Notes: a model not told the origin generated them from the sequence alone. A stretch of 64,000 nucleotides of DNA from Petaurus breviceps papuanus (GCA_028583685.1 JAMXIF010001178.1:4128820-4192819); one strand, 5' to 3'. Positions 44,569-56,770 are shown, numbered from the stretch's first letter. Made by a program: numbers and translations.

Positions 44569-46109
44569 GTAGGGGAGGGGGAAATCTCAGATAACTGGAC
44601 CATGCATGCTGCCCCCATGATTCTTCTTCATGGAAACCAAGGGTAACTGAGGGAATTTGGTGGCCCTTTTGTAGTTGTTAGAATGAACTTCTGTTCTTAG
44701 ATCCCCTGACCCCCACCTGCTGTCAGGTCTTGGTAGCACCAAATGTTTCAGTGTCAGGACTTAGAGCTAAATTTTTGCAAAGAGGACTCCAGCACTCTCA
44801 GAAATTCTTTGAGAAGCTTTATTCTTCTATAGCCTTGAGGTCTACAGGGGCAGCTCTGACAGTCACCATGCCTACAGGCCCTGTCCTAGAGAGGCCTGAT
44901 CCATGAATACAGACTCTAAGTGATTCATGGTCAATTTATCTGGCCTTAGTAAGGAGAGAAGGCACTGAAGGTAATGTCTCAATTCAATTCCTTTAACAAA
45001 AGTTTCCCCCGTCTGGTGTGTTCAAATGTGGATCAAGTTTTCAGAGTAGGTAGAGTAGAAAGAAAGTAGGCTTTGCTTGGTGGTTCTAGTCCTGGCTCTG
45101 GCCCTAACACACTATGCTCTTGAGATAGTCAGTCCCACCCCCTCCCCAGCTCACCCCTTCACCACCATCCCGCAATTTCCTTATCTCTTTAGTGATAGGT
45201 TTGGATAATATGATCCCTACAGATTTAAAGCTGGAAGAGACCTTAAGAGGTCACCCAGGCATGGCATCATAGAGGCAGAACTAGAAGGGACCTTATAGGT
45301 CGTCAGGGTCCTACTCCCTCATTTTAAAGATGAGGAAACTAAAGAATAGAGAAGCCATGTTGCTCCCCTCCCCCCACCAAAGTCACACGAGTAACCAGTG
45401 GCAGTGCTAATCCTTCTAGCTTTCATAGTAGATGCATCCCTAAACTGGTCTACATCATCCCAACCATCTAGGAGTCTGTCCTATGTTTAAGGACCCCCAA
45501 AGTAAGATATTCCATAGTGCCCCCTCAGGCAGTCCTCCCAATTGTCAACATCTTCTCAGTGTTGGAAAGTTCTTCACTATGTCTGCCCTAAATCTCTTGT
45601 GCTCCAGGGAAGATCTAATTCTGGGCTCAATGTAGATGGAAAAGTAGACTCTATGAAATGTGAAGCTGGCTTGATGCCAGCATTAACGAAGGTGAAGGAA
45701 GGGACTAGACTCTTTTGAAAAATGGAAATTGAGCAAAATGCTTGGGAAAGGAAGAGTCCCAGCTTCCTAGGGAAGGATAATTGGGTAAATGGCCCTTCGA
45801 TTGGCCACACTAGATTAAAGAGCTAGAACTCTTTACTGTGTATTCACTATGGGAACCTCTACGACTACTTCCACTACAGAGTGGAGTCATGTGCCCTTAT
45901 CTCCATCGGCTCTAGTCTGGGATGCCTGTCTCTCCAAGGGGATGTGTTCTTTGTCACTCTTAGCCCTCTTATTCCCCATCCTCTTCAACTCAAGCTCACG
46001 AACATGACATGTGACTCTTGGCCTAATCACCAACTGTCTCAGGACCAATCTCGCACACACTCAATCCCTCCTCCAAAGGCTCCAAAAGGCTATTTCCCCC
46101 CTTTCCCAG
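44569..46109 (+). other. SARDH intron after window exon 11
   Basis: A 1.5 kb intron with MIR remnants at about 45035-45225 (+) and 45230-45420 (-) facing each other, and a weak LINE-like stretch at 45430-45620. Nothing clear is seen at 44600-45000 or 45650-46100. Confidence 0.6.
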
Positions 46110-46223
46110 GCTCCACAGTGTACACCTGCATGCTGAATCATCAGGGAGGGACTGAGAGTGACCTGACAGTAAGCTGCCTCGCTCGGGACCCTGAGGCCTT
46201 TCCACTCACCCCTTCATTTGAAG
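46110..46223 (+). CDS. SARDH: SARDH coding exon 12 of window (GCV_T-type domain)
   Basis: Two bases complete a split glycine codon, 37 codons follow and one base starts the next glycine (about human residues 603-641). [20 protein letters not shown] is the second GCV_T signature (Y-t-x-M-L-N-x-x-GG followed by the acidic D-L-T-V block); the aspartate of DLTV is kept. The tail [17 protein letters not shown] is variable. The acceptor is CCCAG at 46105-46109 and the donor GTAAGA begins at 46224. Both introns are phase 1. Confidence 0.96.
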
Positions 46224-47339
46224 GTAAGATATACCCAAGTTACATTGCGTCAGTGGCTTAGCCTTGGATGAAGCAGCAAAGCAGCCCCAAATGTTAAACT
46301 GGGGACAATGAGGTCTAGAAACAGAAATCTCCTACAGAGTTGGCTTTGCTTAATTCTTCTCTTTGTAATTATACAGTTTAACCTGTGGGTGGGTGACCAG
46401 GTGTGGCATAATTGTGAGATAAAAGTAGGGCTTGATCAGATTCCCCAACAGGAGCAGTGACTACTCAGTGATTATCTCTATGAATGGGCCTGTGGTTTAC
46501 AGGAGGCCTTGACTGCGGGCTAGTTTTTATAAAAGAAGCCTGTTGAGAACCTGCGGTCACTTGGTTTAGCTGGCAGAATGCAATGTTAATGAATTCACAA
46601 TCTTTCAACCTAGGTCTGCTACACTAATTGTGTAACCTTGGACAAATTAAGGCTCTGCTTTGGGTTTCACTATTTATGCTCCCTTTGCTCTAAATCTATG
46701 ATTCTGTGGCCTGTATTCATGTTTACCCCCACCCTACCCTACTTCTTCTCTACCATTGACCTCCTCCCCAATTCCAGGGGTCAATGAACTTCATTCACTC
46801 TGCTCCCAGGCCACAAATGGCAACCCCTCAAGGGGCTTGGAGGATGATTCAGAGTTAATCCACCCCCACCCTACCAGAAAACGGTCTAAATGGACAGGCT
46901 TTTTGCCTTTTTAACATGAAGGCCACCATTAGCTAGTGACAGTGTATCTGAAGAAGGAAGTTACACTAATTGTGCTACTCTCACTTAAACTGTGACAACC
47001 TCTAAAGACTCATAGCATCTAGAAGATGGTGTGAGCTACACTTCCCTGTGCAGGCATCCAGATCTCTTACAGGTCTGCAATCTGCAAGACTCTAGTCCTG
47101 ATTCTGCTCTATACCAGTAGATTTCCCCCTTTTAACTAACCTAGGTCATGCTGCCATTATGAAGTGTTATCCATGCACGATAGACTGAGCTCACTACCTC
47201 TCCACATGGACATTGGTGCTGAATCCTGGACAAAAAGAAGTAAGATACAGTCTTTCTCTGGTAACAGTCTGCAGCCCATCTGAGAAGACAGAACACAAAC
47301 AGTTCAAAGAGGCTAAAGACCACTTACAAAGTGACGTTG

Positions 47340-47790
47340 AATGGAATCAAAGAATGTTAGAGCCAGAGAGAGCCTCAGAATAAAGAATGTCAGAACACGA
47401 AGTGACCATGGAACGGAATGTTAGAATGTATAATGTCAAAGCAAAAAGTTACCTTGGAATATATGTCAGAAGTGGAGGAGATCTTAGTACATAGAATGTT
47501 AGAACACAGATTATCAAAGCAAAAAGTGACCCTGAAACATGAAATTTCAGAACTAGAAGAAATATAGAATGCCCCAGAGCAAAAAGTGACCTTGGAAAAC
47601 AGAATGTTAAAGATAGAAGAGACCCTGGATCATGGAATGTTAGAAGATAGCACATCAAAGCAAAAAATGACTTTGTAACATGCAACAACGGAACTAAGAA
47701 AGGACCGTAGATGCTGGGATGTTAGAACATAACATATCAGAGCAAAAAGTGACCTTGAAATATGGAATTTCAGAGCTAGAAGAGATTTTA
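47340..47790 (+). repeat. Two-part minisatellite array (about 47 + 35 bp)
   Basis: About five rounds of a composite unit. Part a (about 47 bp) has gaatgttagaacata, then atcaaagcaaaaagtgacct. Part b (about 35 bp) has gaatttcagagctagaag, then agaccttag-like sequence. The alternation gives a higher-order period near 82 bp. Part b resembles the 33-bp unit at 19555 and 37595. Units are diverged, so the array is not recent. Confidence 0.75.
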
Positions 47791-47792
47791 GG

Positions 47793-48050
47793 ACAGGGGT
47801 TCTTCCCCTGGAAACTGGGGACAGATTTCAAGGTGTCTGTGAATTTTGGTGGGGAAAAAATAATTTTTTCCCCACAAACTTGTAACTGAAATTTAGCATT
47901 TTCTTCAATTGTGGATTTAAAAATACACATACACATATACATACACATACATGCAGTTTACATCCATGTGCACATACACACATGTATGCATGCATGTATT
48001 CTGGGTAGAGATCCATAGACTTCACCCTACTGCCAAAGGAGTCCATGCCT
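47793..48050 (+). mobile_element. hAT-type (MER-like) element with internal CA/TA repeat
   Basis: The left end caggggttcttcccctgg and the right-end block gatccatagacttcaccct, then actgccaaaggagtccatg, are the two ends of a mammalian non-autonomous hAT family. The middle has gaaatttagcattttcttc and a run of cacata/catg units. It lies directly against the minisatellite. Confidence 0.6.
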
Positions 48051-49079
48051 TAGAACACAGAATGTCAGAACAGTAGAGGATCTTACACAGTCCTGGAGAA
48101 GACAAGGACCTTAGCAGTTATCTAGTCCAAAGTCTCCATTTCACAGGTGGCGGGGGAGCAGGGGAGGTCACTTTTACAGGGTTACACTCTGATTTAGTGG
48201 AAGAGTCATGATGAGAATCTTTCTAGGTCTCCTGACTCTCAGGATTGTATGCCAAAGAACAGACTGACAATCAGAGTTCTGAGAGTGATCAAGGTAAGGG
48301 GCAATCAAGAAGAGGTGCTTATCTACCACTGACATACCAAAAAGTCTAGTCTCTGTGCTAGGGTTTGGGGAAACTCCTTCTGCATGGGGAGTTAGCAGTG
48401 AGACTGAGGAAGTTCATAGACTCATGGAATGCTGCAGCTAGAAGGTAACTTAGAGGTCATCTAGGCCATCATCACTCTCATTTTACCAATAAGGAAACCG
48501 AGGCCTACAGATGCAAAGTGGTTTCCCCAGTGTCTATTTGGTACCAGGGAGGAAAGAGCACAATTATTAGACTAGGTGATAGGGAAATGTGCTAATTGAT
48601 TCTCAGAGTGTTTTGTGCTGAAGCTTGACACCTAAGAATAAAATTAAACCGTTTCGTGGTGAGGAAGTTTGCACATATTTCTGCTTTTCGACCCTGCTAG
48701 CATGAGCCTGTAGGTGCTTACCAATGTACTGCTGTTTAATTCTTGTTGTGGGGCTTTCTTCTCCCAATAGAATAGAGGTTTCGGTGATTACAGGGATGAT
48801 CCCAAGTTTTTAGACAGCACCTAAGGAACTCAGTGTTCCTCACTCCAAGATCTAGGTTTAATCTATAAAACAGCATTGCTCCAGCATCCAAAGCATGACA
48901 TTTTTTCCTAGAAAATCAAGAAGCTGGGAAAGACCTCCAGAGTGAAGGAAGAGATGGTCCCACCATCCTCTGCCCTGGTCAGATTGTATCTGCTGTATTT
49001 TATGTAGTCTTGGACACAGAATTTTAGGAAGGACACTGGCAAATTGGATACCAGAATTGGAAGAGGACTAGAAATTATG

Positions 49080-49520
49080 CTATTCCAGAATTTGTTTACA
49101 GTACTGGGAATGTTGAACCTGGAAAAGAGAAGACTTTGTGGAGACCCAAAAGCAACCTTCAAATATTTGAAGGGCCTTCCAATATGGAAGAGTGCCTTGT
49201 ATACACTAGGTCCTTAATAAATACTTGTTGTTGGAAAAGGGATTATGCTGATTGGTTACAAGGAACAGAATTGGTACCAATGGGTAAATGTTGCAGAGAA
49301 TCAGATTTTAGCTCAATATAAGGAGAAATTTCCCAACAATCGGAGTGGCTCCAAGTCATAATGAGCTACCTTGGGGAGTTTCTTTATCACTGGAAGTTTT
49401 CAGAGAGAAAACACATGTTAAAGATGTTTCCTTTCATGCAAAGGTTGGGCCAGCCAGTTGGGCTAGATGACCCTTGCGGTTCCTTCTGCTTGTGAGATTT
49501 TTAAGATGCTAAATCATTAT
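49080..49520 (+). mobile_element. CR1/L3-like LINE 3' remnant
   Basis: Ordered phrases are ctggaaaagagaagactttg, caaatatttgaagggcctt, tagctcaatataaggagaaa, gagctaccttggggagttt and gttgggctagatgaccctt, in the order of a CR1 3' untranslated region. Its end overlaps the left copy of local duplication 2. Confidence 0.65.
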
Positions 49521-49677
49521 TTGAAAACATCTGATAGTCTTCTGTCTCCATGATCTCCAGGGCAGGAGAACTCACTACTAAGTTGTAATAGTGGAAAAAA
49601 CACTGAGAGACCTGGTTCTGAGTTCCAGTTCTACCACTTGCTATGTGACCTTGGGAAAGTTACATGGCCCTTTTGAA
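49442..49677 (+). repeat. Local duplication 2, left copy (236 bp)
   Basis: This segment recurs at 50819-51054 with one substitution that I can find and no gaps. Here it runs smoothly from the CR1/L3-like remnant into the MIR at 49585-49795, so this copy is in its original context and is the likely source. Confidence 0.95.
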
Positions 49678-49796
49678 CCTCAGTTTCTTCCTCTGCAAAA
49701 GAAGAGATAACAATACTTAGATTTCCTGTTACGTCATGGGGCTGTTAGAAGGAAAATGATTTGTCAACTAAAAATACTATGTAGACATGAGTTCTC

Positions 49797-50670
49797 TTTT
49801 TAATATGAACTTTTATTGATGCCTTTTGAGTTTTTATGTTATCCAAATCTTCTCTAGTATCACTTTCTTTCCCACTCCCAGAGGTTCCCCCCATAAAACA
49901 ATGTTTTTAAAGATAAAAGAGAAAAAGGAGGAAAAAAAAAAAGCAAAACTCATCAATATATCAAAAAAGTCTAAAAATATGTGTATCAAATAACTCCTGC
50001 GAACCTCCCTCCTCTGCCAAGGGATGGGGTGGAAAAGTCTCCCCATATCTCTTCTTTCATGCTATACTTATTCTTTATAATTTTGCATCATTCACTTTTG
50101 ATTTTTTTAGTGGTTAATCTTTCCATTAACATTGGTGTAGTCATTGTATGTATTGGATTGTTGGCTCTGCTTACTTCACTTTGCATCAGTTCATGTAGAT
50201 CTCTCAATGCTTCTTTTTATTCATCACATTTGTCATAGCACACAGTAATATTCCATTACATTCAGCGGAAGGGAAGGAAAAAAGAACAAATATTTTTATT
50301 AAGCACCTATTCTGGGCCAGGCATTATACCAATCACTTTACAAATATTATCCCATTTGATCTTTACAACAACCCTGTGAGGTAGGTGCTATTATTATCTT
50401 CATTTCATAGTTAAGGACTCTGAGGCAGACAAAAGTTAAGTGACTTCCCCACAATCACTGACCAGCATCTTCTTGACCCCAGTCCCAGAGTTTTATCTGT
50501 TGTACCAACTAGCTGCCTCAATTGTATGATAATTTGTTTACCTTTTGCCCAATCAACGACATATACTTTGTTTCCAGTTCTCAACTATCACAAAAAGTGT
50601 TATACAAATACTTTGATATGTTTGGAGACTTTATCACTAGCTTCTTTGGGATCTGAGCCTAGTAATGGAA
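49797..50670. mobile_element. L1-like LINE 3' fragment split by a SINE
   Basis: 49797-50265 (aacttttattgatgcctttt, catcaatatatcaaaaaagt, ctctgccaagggatgggg, ttgcatcagttcatgtag) and 50521-50670 (gataatttgtttaccttttg, tttgtttccagttctcaact) are consecutive blocks of one abundant marsupial LINE tail. A MIR/CORE-SINE at 50270-50520 on the minus strand separates them. Confidence 0.55.
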
Positions 50671-50818
50671 TTTACATGAGTTCTTCTAATTAGAATGTCT
50701 GTCTCCCAAAGCTTCCCAAGCCTTTTCTGTCCTTGGTTTTGTATAGAACAAGGATTTTCTTGGGTAAGCTCCAAAGACCTTAACCACCCCTTCCCCAGAT
50801 GAGAATGTTGTCTTTAAT

Positions 50819-51054
50819 AGGTTGGGCCAGCCAGTTGGGCTAGATGACCCTTGCGGTTCCTTCTGCTTGTGAGATTTTTAAGATGCTAAATCATTATTTG
50901 AAAACATCTGATAGTCTTCTGTCTCCATGATTTCCAGGGCAGGAGAACTCACTACTAAGTTGTAATAGTGGAAAAAACACTGAGAGACCTGGTTCTGAGT
51001 TCCAGTTCTACCACTTGCTATGTGACCTTGGGAAAGTTACATGGCCCTTTTGAA
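50819..51054 (+). repeat. Local duplication 2, right copy (236 bp)
   Basis: Near-perfect copy of 49442-49677, offset by 1,377 bases. Both of its edges cut off the CR1/L3 and MIR sequences that continue at the left copy, so this one looks inserted. There is no A tail, and I see no obvious target duplication. Confidence 0.95.
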
Positions 51055-51624
51055 TTTGAGGGGATTTGAGGGATGATTTGGTGGAGACCAGGGTTTTCAA
51101 TCCTGATGTCAACCTCAAAGGTTAAGGATTCAGCATATTATAGTAGAAATGAACTCAGAGACCTTAGTTCAAATACCAGCTCTTCCCTTAATTACTACCT
51201 GTATGACCTCAGCCAGCTTAACATCTTTGGTTTTCAGTTTCCTCATCTCTAAAATGAGGGAGTTGGACTATTGGTCTAGATCTTATCCGAGGTGCCTTCC
51301 AGATCTAAATCTAATTTAAATGAATTATGAATTCCAAATAGCCCAATAATCCCATAATAACCCGCTGTATGTCTATTTCTTGTAGGAATTTTCTAAAGCC
51401 TTTTGTGAAACTAGTTATATTTTTCAGCCTACATCCCCTCTTGGGCATGCTGACTTCTGTATGCTTAAGTTCTTTGTAAAGTAAGGACTGCCTTTGGTTT
51501 TTCCGAAAATTGTCTTCTTTGAGCTGGGTCTCTAGTTCTAAGTTTTTTTGAGCTGGGTCTTCTAGTTCTAAGGCTTAGTGAAAATTATTTTCCTTCCTCT
51601 CACAGCTTTTAGAGATCTCATCCT

Positions 51625-51965
51625 ATCCATCAGTCAAGAAACACTGAGTACCTGCTTTGTATAAGGCCCTGTACTAGATACCATGTGAATGAATAAGACA
51701 TTGTGTCTGTCCTCAGGGAAGTTACAGTCTGAATGGAGGTAACCAGATGCATGTGCACATGCATTCTCACAGAGGAGAAGAAAAATAGCCATGTCAGGTA
51801 TCATGTGATTAACCGTTTTTAAATGGTACATCTTTCAGAAATTCTAGGAAGGGCAAGATATCATCAGGGTCAGGTGATTCATGGAAGAAGAGCTTCTTGA
51901 TCTGGATCTTGAAGGATGCTCACCATTTAAATAGGAGGAGGAGAGCAGGAGATGGAAAATGAAAC
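51625..51965 (+). mobile_element. Repeat X fragment
   Basis: The phrases gtcaagaaacactgagtacc, ggccctgtactagatacc, ctgtcctcagggaagttaca and a gaaggatgctcacc block follow the order of repeat X. Confidence 0.5.
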
Positions 51966-53297
51966 CATCTATATATTTTTTAAAAACCACCTTGAAAGGG
52001 ATAAAGGACCATTCCAACATAAGACCACAATGCTATTTTAGGTTGAAAAGATCTGTGACTTCATCAGGGCGGATATTCCTTCCACTCACACTCATTAGAA
52101 CTCTTCTATGTCTTGAAGCAATCATGTACCGGTAGTATACGGCTAATAGAGTGTTGGACTGGTAGTCAAGAAGGCTCTTGTTCAAATCTGGTCTCTGATA
52201 CTTATTAGCTGAGTAACCCGAGTTAAGTCCCTCAATTTATTCAATCTCAGTTTTTTCATCTGTCAAAAAGGAATAATAATAGCATTTCCCTCACAGGGTT
52301 TCCTTTATGAACCTTCAAGTATTCTATAAATAAATGCAGGCTATTAATATTATACCCTAATAGATGGTTTCATGAATTTGTTTCAAAAAAAAAGAGAGAA
52401 AGAAATCATCACCTGATGGCCAACTAATGAAACAGAATGTCCTGGAATGATGACAGATGTGCATTCTTGGCTCCACCCCATACCTAAGAGCCTTCCAGTG
52501 GCTGGACTGGCCTTTGGAGACCCCAGGATTTCTTACACACCATCAAGAGACACAAGAGTAGGGCTTTAGTAGAAGAAGCTAATAGTCATGATGGTAATGA
52601 CACCTTATATGTGTCTAGCCTTTTACAGCTCCTGAAGCATGTTCACATGGGTTATTTCATGCTGTTATTCACATTTCCACCCTATTAACTTGACCCTGAT
52701 TCTATTAGCAAAGTTGAGTGGGCCCTTGGGCCAAGTGGCCATAGGAGCGAAGAAAATGTCATATTTTCTTTCTTTGGCCTTGAGGTTTTCTGTGTAAATA
52801 TGGGTAGAGAGGAAATGGATGAAGCATCTGAAGGTCCCAGATAAGGCTGCCTGTCCCTCTTTGCTAATGTGCTCAGCATCCTTTCCCTTGTTCCCAGGTC
52901 TTTTTTCTTCCCCAGCTCAGAAGCCGCCCTCTGAGCTAATTAAAAAGATAGCATAGGGGCGAGTGAGTGACTCTTGGGGACGCTTTCTTAGCTTTCTTGG
53001 TGATAGAATATAGTATAGTAAGAGCACATCTATTTTTCAATTACAGTAGGTGGTTGCACCTATTATCATGATGACATATTGTTCAAATGCAGTTTAGGAG
53101 CTGTAGAGAAGGCGGGGGAAGGAACGTTAAGGCAAGATTAATCAGCAGCACTACCCCCACCCCCAACCTCCATGCCTTCCCTGGGCCTTCATGGTGACTG
53201 ATGAAGCAATAGAACCAAGGTGTCCTGTCCTGAGAGCTACTTTAACCAGATAAATATTCCTATGTAAAGCTGAATATGTCTTCTTTTTAGAAATACT

Positions 53298-53560
53298 AAT
53301 GGTTAACATTTATACACTATAGCATTTCAAGGTTTGCAAAGCATTTTACTTTATGTTAACTGATTTGATCCTTAACAACCCTGTGAGGTAGGTACTATAG
53401 ATATTATCATCCCTATCTTACAGATAAGGAAACTGAGGCCAAGAAGGTTAAGTGACTTGCCCAAGGCCACGTAGCTAGTAAGTGTCAGAAATGGAATCCA
53501 AACTCAAATCTTCCTGACTCTCAGTCTTCTGTTCTATCTACTATACCGTACTGCTTCCTA
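53298..53560 (-). mobile_element. MIR/THER-type SINE, near full length, minus strand
   Basis: From aaggtttgcaaagcatttta (tail side) through ccctgtgaggtaggtactat, cttacagataaggaaactga and tgacttgcccaaggccacgt to tctatctactataccgt at the head side. It is one of the most complete MIR-type copies. Confidence 0.85.
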
Positions 53561-53934
53561 AAGCTAAATACAATTTCTATTTTTTCCCTTTATAGAGAAA
53601 GCCAGAGCAGGGAGGAAAATGAAAAGCATTGAAAGGAATAAGATTACCTAGCATGTCAAGAAATCAATTTCAGACTAGACCCCGGGAATCCTGATTGCCT
53701 TGATGATAGGATCAGCCTCTCTCTTTGTGTCAGCAGAGCAAGACTAAGGGGCTGGAAAGGGCCAAAGGAAATGAGTGGGCATTAGCACTGATATTCAGCT
53801 GGACCCTGGAAGTCCCTGGCAATGTTCAGGTCAAGGCTGGAGACTAGCCACGTATCAGGATGCTACAGAGTGGGTTCTTACACAGGTTGGCTGAGGTGAC
53901 TAATGAAAAGAACCTTGGAGCTTTGAGATCTCTG

Positions 53935-54065
53935 TAGCCTAGCATTCCATGTTCTAAAGCCCCAATCTTCCAAAACCCTAAAGCTCCAAATGTTCTAAAG
54001 CCCCAACTTGAACACTGATGTGTTCTAAGGGCCTTTCTAGTTCTGATACTCTGTGTTCTATGTTT
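53935..54065 (-). repeat. 33-bp minisatellite family, decayed array
   Basis: Irregular units with ccatgttctaaagcccc, gttctaagggcctttctag and ttctgatactctgtgttct. A further decayed stretch lies at 54315-54390. Same family and orientation as 37595-37860. Confidence 0.6.
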
Positions 54066-55499
54066 AGGCAATTCAGAGGCACTGTAAATAGAGTGTTTGA
54101 TCTAGACTCAGGGAGAACTGGGTTCGGATCTGACCTTAGACACTAGTTCTATGACCCTGGGCAAGTCACTCTACTTTCTCTCTGCCTCAGTTTTCTTACC
54201 TGTAAAATGGGACTAAGGATTTTGTGAGAGTGTTTGTAAAACACTAGGGCATTGCCTGGCGCATAGTGGATACATAATAAATGCCTGTTCACTTTCCTTC
54301 TCCACCTTCTCTCTGTTCTAATGTGCTTTCCAACTCTCATATTTTATGGTCTAAGATCCCTTCTAACTCAGACATTCTGTGATGCTATGATAGCCTGTGG
54401 TTAAGAAGATAGGTTAGCAAATTCTTGCCCCACCCCAACCCAGCATCCTTGGAAAACACTTTCAAACCACAAGATTGGGTACAAATGTGGGCAAGGTCTG
54501 ATCTGATTGTGTGCCCAGAGGTGCGGCTCACTCCCAGATCTTTGTTATGCTTCCCTGAGAGGCCAGAGAGGATTCTTTACAGTTGGGCACAGGGAAAGAG
54601 AGGGCACTGGCTTTTATGAAGCTGTTTCTTCACTAAAGAGAACATGGTCTAAGCCCGAGGCTATCATCTTATTTCCTTAGTATCTCCAGGGAGCCGTTAC
54701 CATCAATCCTGGACAAGCACATTCAGTGCAGAAGGTAACACTGACTGACCTCTGCTAACAGACGCCCACATCTAAATAAACAGTGAGGCTGGTGGCAGAG
54801 TCTAGCAAAGGACAGGAAATTCAGAGTGAATTCCTGCTCTAACCCTTCCCTGCCATGAGATAGGGATAAAGGATATCGGCAGGCTTCACTTTTTTAGGCA
54901 GGGAAATGGGATATGGTGAAAATCCCATTGGATTGATTGAATCTGGGCCCTAGCAATAGCTCTGCCCCTAACCAGGTGACATGTAAAATGAGAGAGTTGG
55001 AATAAATTCATCCATAAAGCCCTTCTCTGATGTCCTAAGATTCCATGCATTGTAATCCAGAGGCCCCATGCCAGGATCATAGACTTGGAGCTAGAAGGGC
55101 CTTTGGAGATCATCTGCAGGGATAGGAACTGGAACTATGCATTCATTGAGTGATTTGGGAGGTATCATTTCAACAATTTCATTGATTCATTCAGTATAGG
55201 AAACCTCTTTAACAATGCAGATTGGTACCTTCTATGTAACCTAGGTAAGTCTTGGGTGGTTGAGAGAGGGGAATTCCATTGGGTTACAAGCACAGGAACA
55301 AGATTAAAATATAATTTAAAAAATTAAAAAATGAATTAATTAATAATCAGCACAAAAGCAATAACTGATACAATTGATAATTACAAAATAAAAATTCAAT
55401 GCAACATAGATACTGTTAATTTGTTGTCTTCTAGGTCAAAATATCACCGGCAATGATCTATTTCTATTCGAGTCTGCACCACTGGATTAGAGCACCAAG

Positions 55500-56095
55500 A
55501 GTTTAAGTTATTTGCCCTGGGTCACTGTAGTGCCAACACAATGTACACAGCACTGACAGCAACTGTAAATATGCCGGCATAGTGCTCAATTGCAAAATAT
55601 AACAGACTCTCCAAAAAAAGACAGAAGCAAAACATTTATTCATATATCAGAAAACCAAATCCCAAAACCAGAAAGCCCAATCCATCATAGCAACATAGGG
55701 GTTAATAAGCCATAATACCACAGAGAGCAACACCATCCTTTAGCCTTCCCACAAACCAACATTTATTCACAAGCCAAACTGTTTCCCTGGGGTGCATCCT
55801 CTCCTCTCTCAGTCTCTAATTGCTCTAACTCCCAGCTTCCTGTGGGCTCTGCTCCACCCTTCAGCAGCTTTTCCCACCACAGCCTCCATGTAATTACATT
55901 CAGCTTATCAGGGGCTAGGGTATATCTTCAAAGCAAGGAAGGTCTTCAAATTTCCCTAGGCTTATCAAGGGGCAGGGAAGATATTCAAACTACCATTACC
56001 ATTACAGTCACACAACTAGTCAGAGATGGGACTTGAACTCATGTTTTTCTGTCTCTAAGGTCAGCTTTCTATCCATTGTACAATGTTTCCTCTGA
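55500..56095 (-). mobile_element. MIR-type SINE split by a solo LTR
   Basis: 55500-55525 (ttaagttatttgccctgg, gtcac) and 56007-56095 (gtcacacaactagtcagaga, ggacttgaactcatg) together follow a minus-strand MIR; the LTR at 55526-56006 sits exactly between. Confidence 0.75.
55526..56006 (-). mobile_element. Solo LTR (endogenous retrovirus fossil), family L, copy 1
   Basis: A 481-bp LTR on the minus strand, bounded by TG (55526) and CA (56006) and flanked by the exact 5-bp duplication GTCAC at 55521-55525 and 56007-56011. The family is shared with 60119-60658: common blocks are aaatatgc, tttatt and tcccaaaaccagaaag, plus a gggaagat block near the right end. A 5-bp duplication is compatible with several retrovirus classes. 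No internal viral sequence is left. It is an old solo LTR with few CpG. Confidence 0.85.
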
Positions 56096-56099
56096 TCTA

Positions 56100-56770
56100 G
56101 AGATATAAACACAATAATGAACTAATCCTTGCCCTCAAGGAACTATAATTTGGGGAGCTTCTATATACTTGCAAATCAATCAACCAAAGCAGGGTAATTT
56201 GAGAAAGGAGATAATGCTAGGATAAGTTGAAGTAAGTTAAGGATTCAGAGAGGCATAGGGGAAGATGGAGAACATTTTAGGTCTTTGTGACTATATTTTG
56301 ATGGATGGATGAATGGATGGCATGTTGTGCCTGAGATATTTGGCTGAATTGCAGGGAGTGTGAAGGGTGAAATAAATCTAAAAAGAAAAATTGGAGTCAG
56401 ATTGCGGAAGGCCTTAAATATCAGACTGAGGACTCTATATTTAATCTTAGAGGTACTAGGGAGCCATTAAAGGTTTTTGAGCAGAGGAGTGACATGGTCA
56501 AAATTATGCCTTAGGAAGATTATTTTAGTATCTGGATGAAGGATGGATTGGGAAAAACTAGAAGAAAGACTAATTAGAGATTACTGCAATAGGTGAAGAA
56601 GGACTGGACTAGAGTGGTGGTGGTGGTATAATAAAGAGAAGGTAAATGATATGAGAGTACTTTGGTAGGCAGAACTGATAAGAATTGGCAGCTTGTTAGA
56701 TGTAGAAGACTGGCTGGGGACAGCAGAGCATCCGGGGATGGGAAGAGTCAATGGCAACTCCAAGGATGGC
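56100..56770 (+). mobile_element. Repeat X, long copy beside window exon 13
   Basis: The phrases gcggaaggccttaaatatc, ggtactagggagccattaaa, gagcagaggagtgacatg, attactgcaataggtgaag and a ggactggactagagtgg block are the 3' half of repeat X. It ends about 70 bases before the acceptor of the next exon. Confidence 0.6.

Noticed and set aside
47340-47790. Alternating repeated and variable units that look like a CRISPR array
   Set aside because: The unit types are both repeated and diverged, the host is a mammal and the sequence is a two-part minisatellite.
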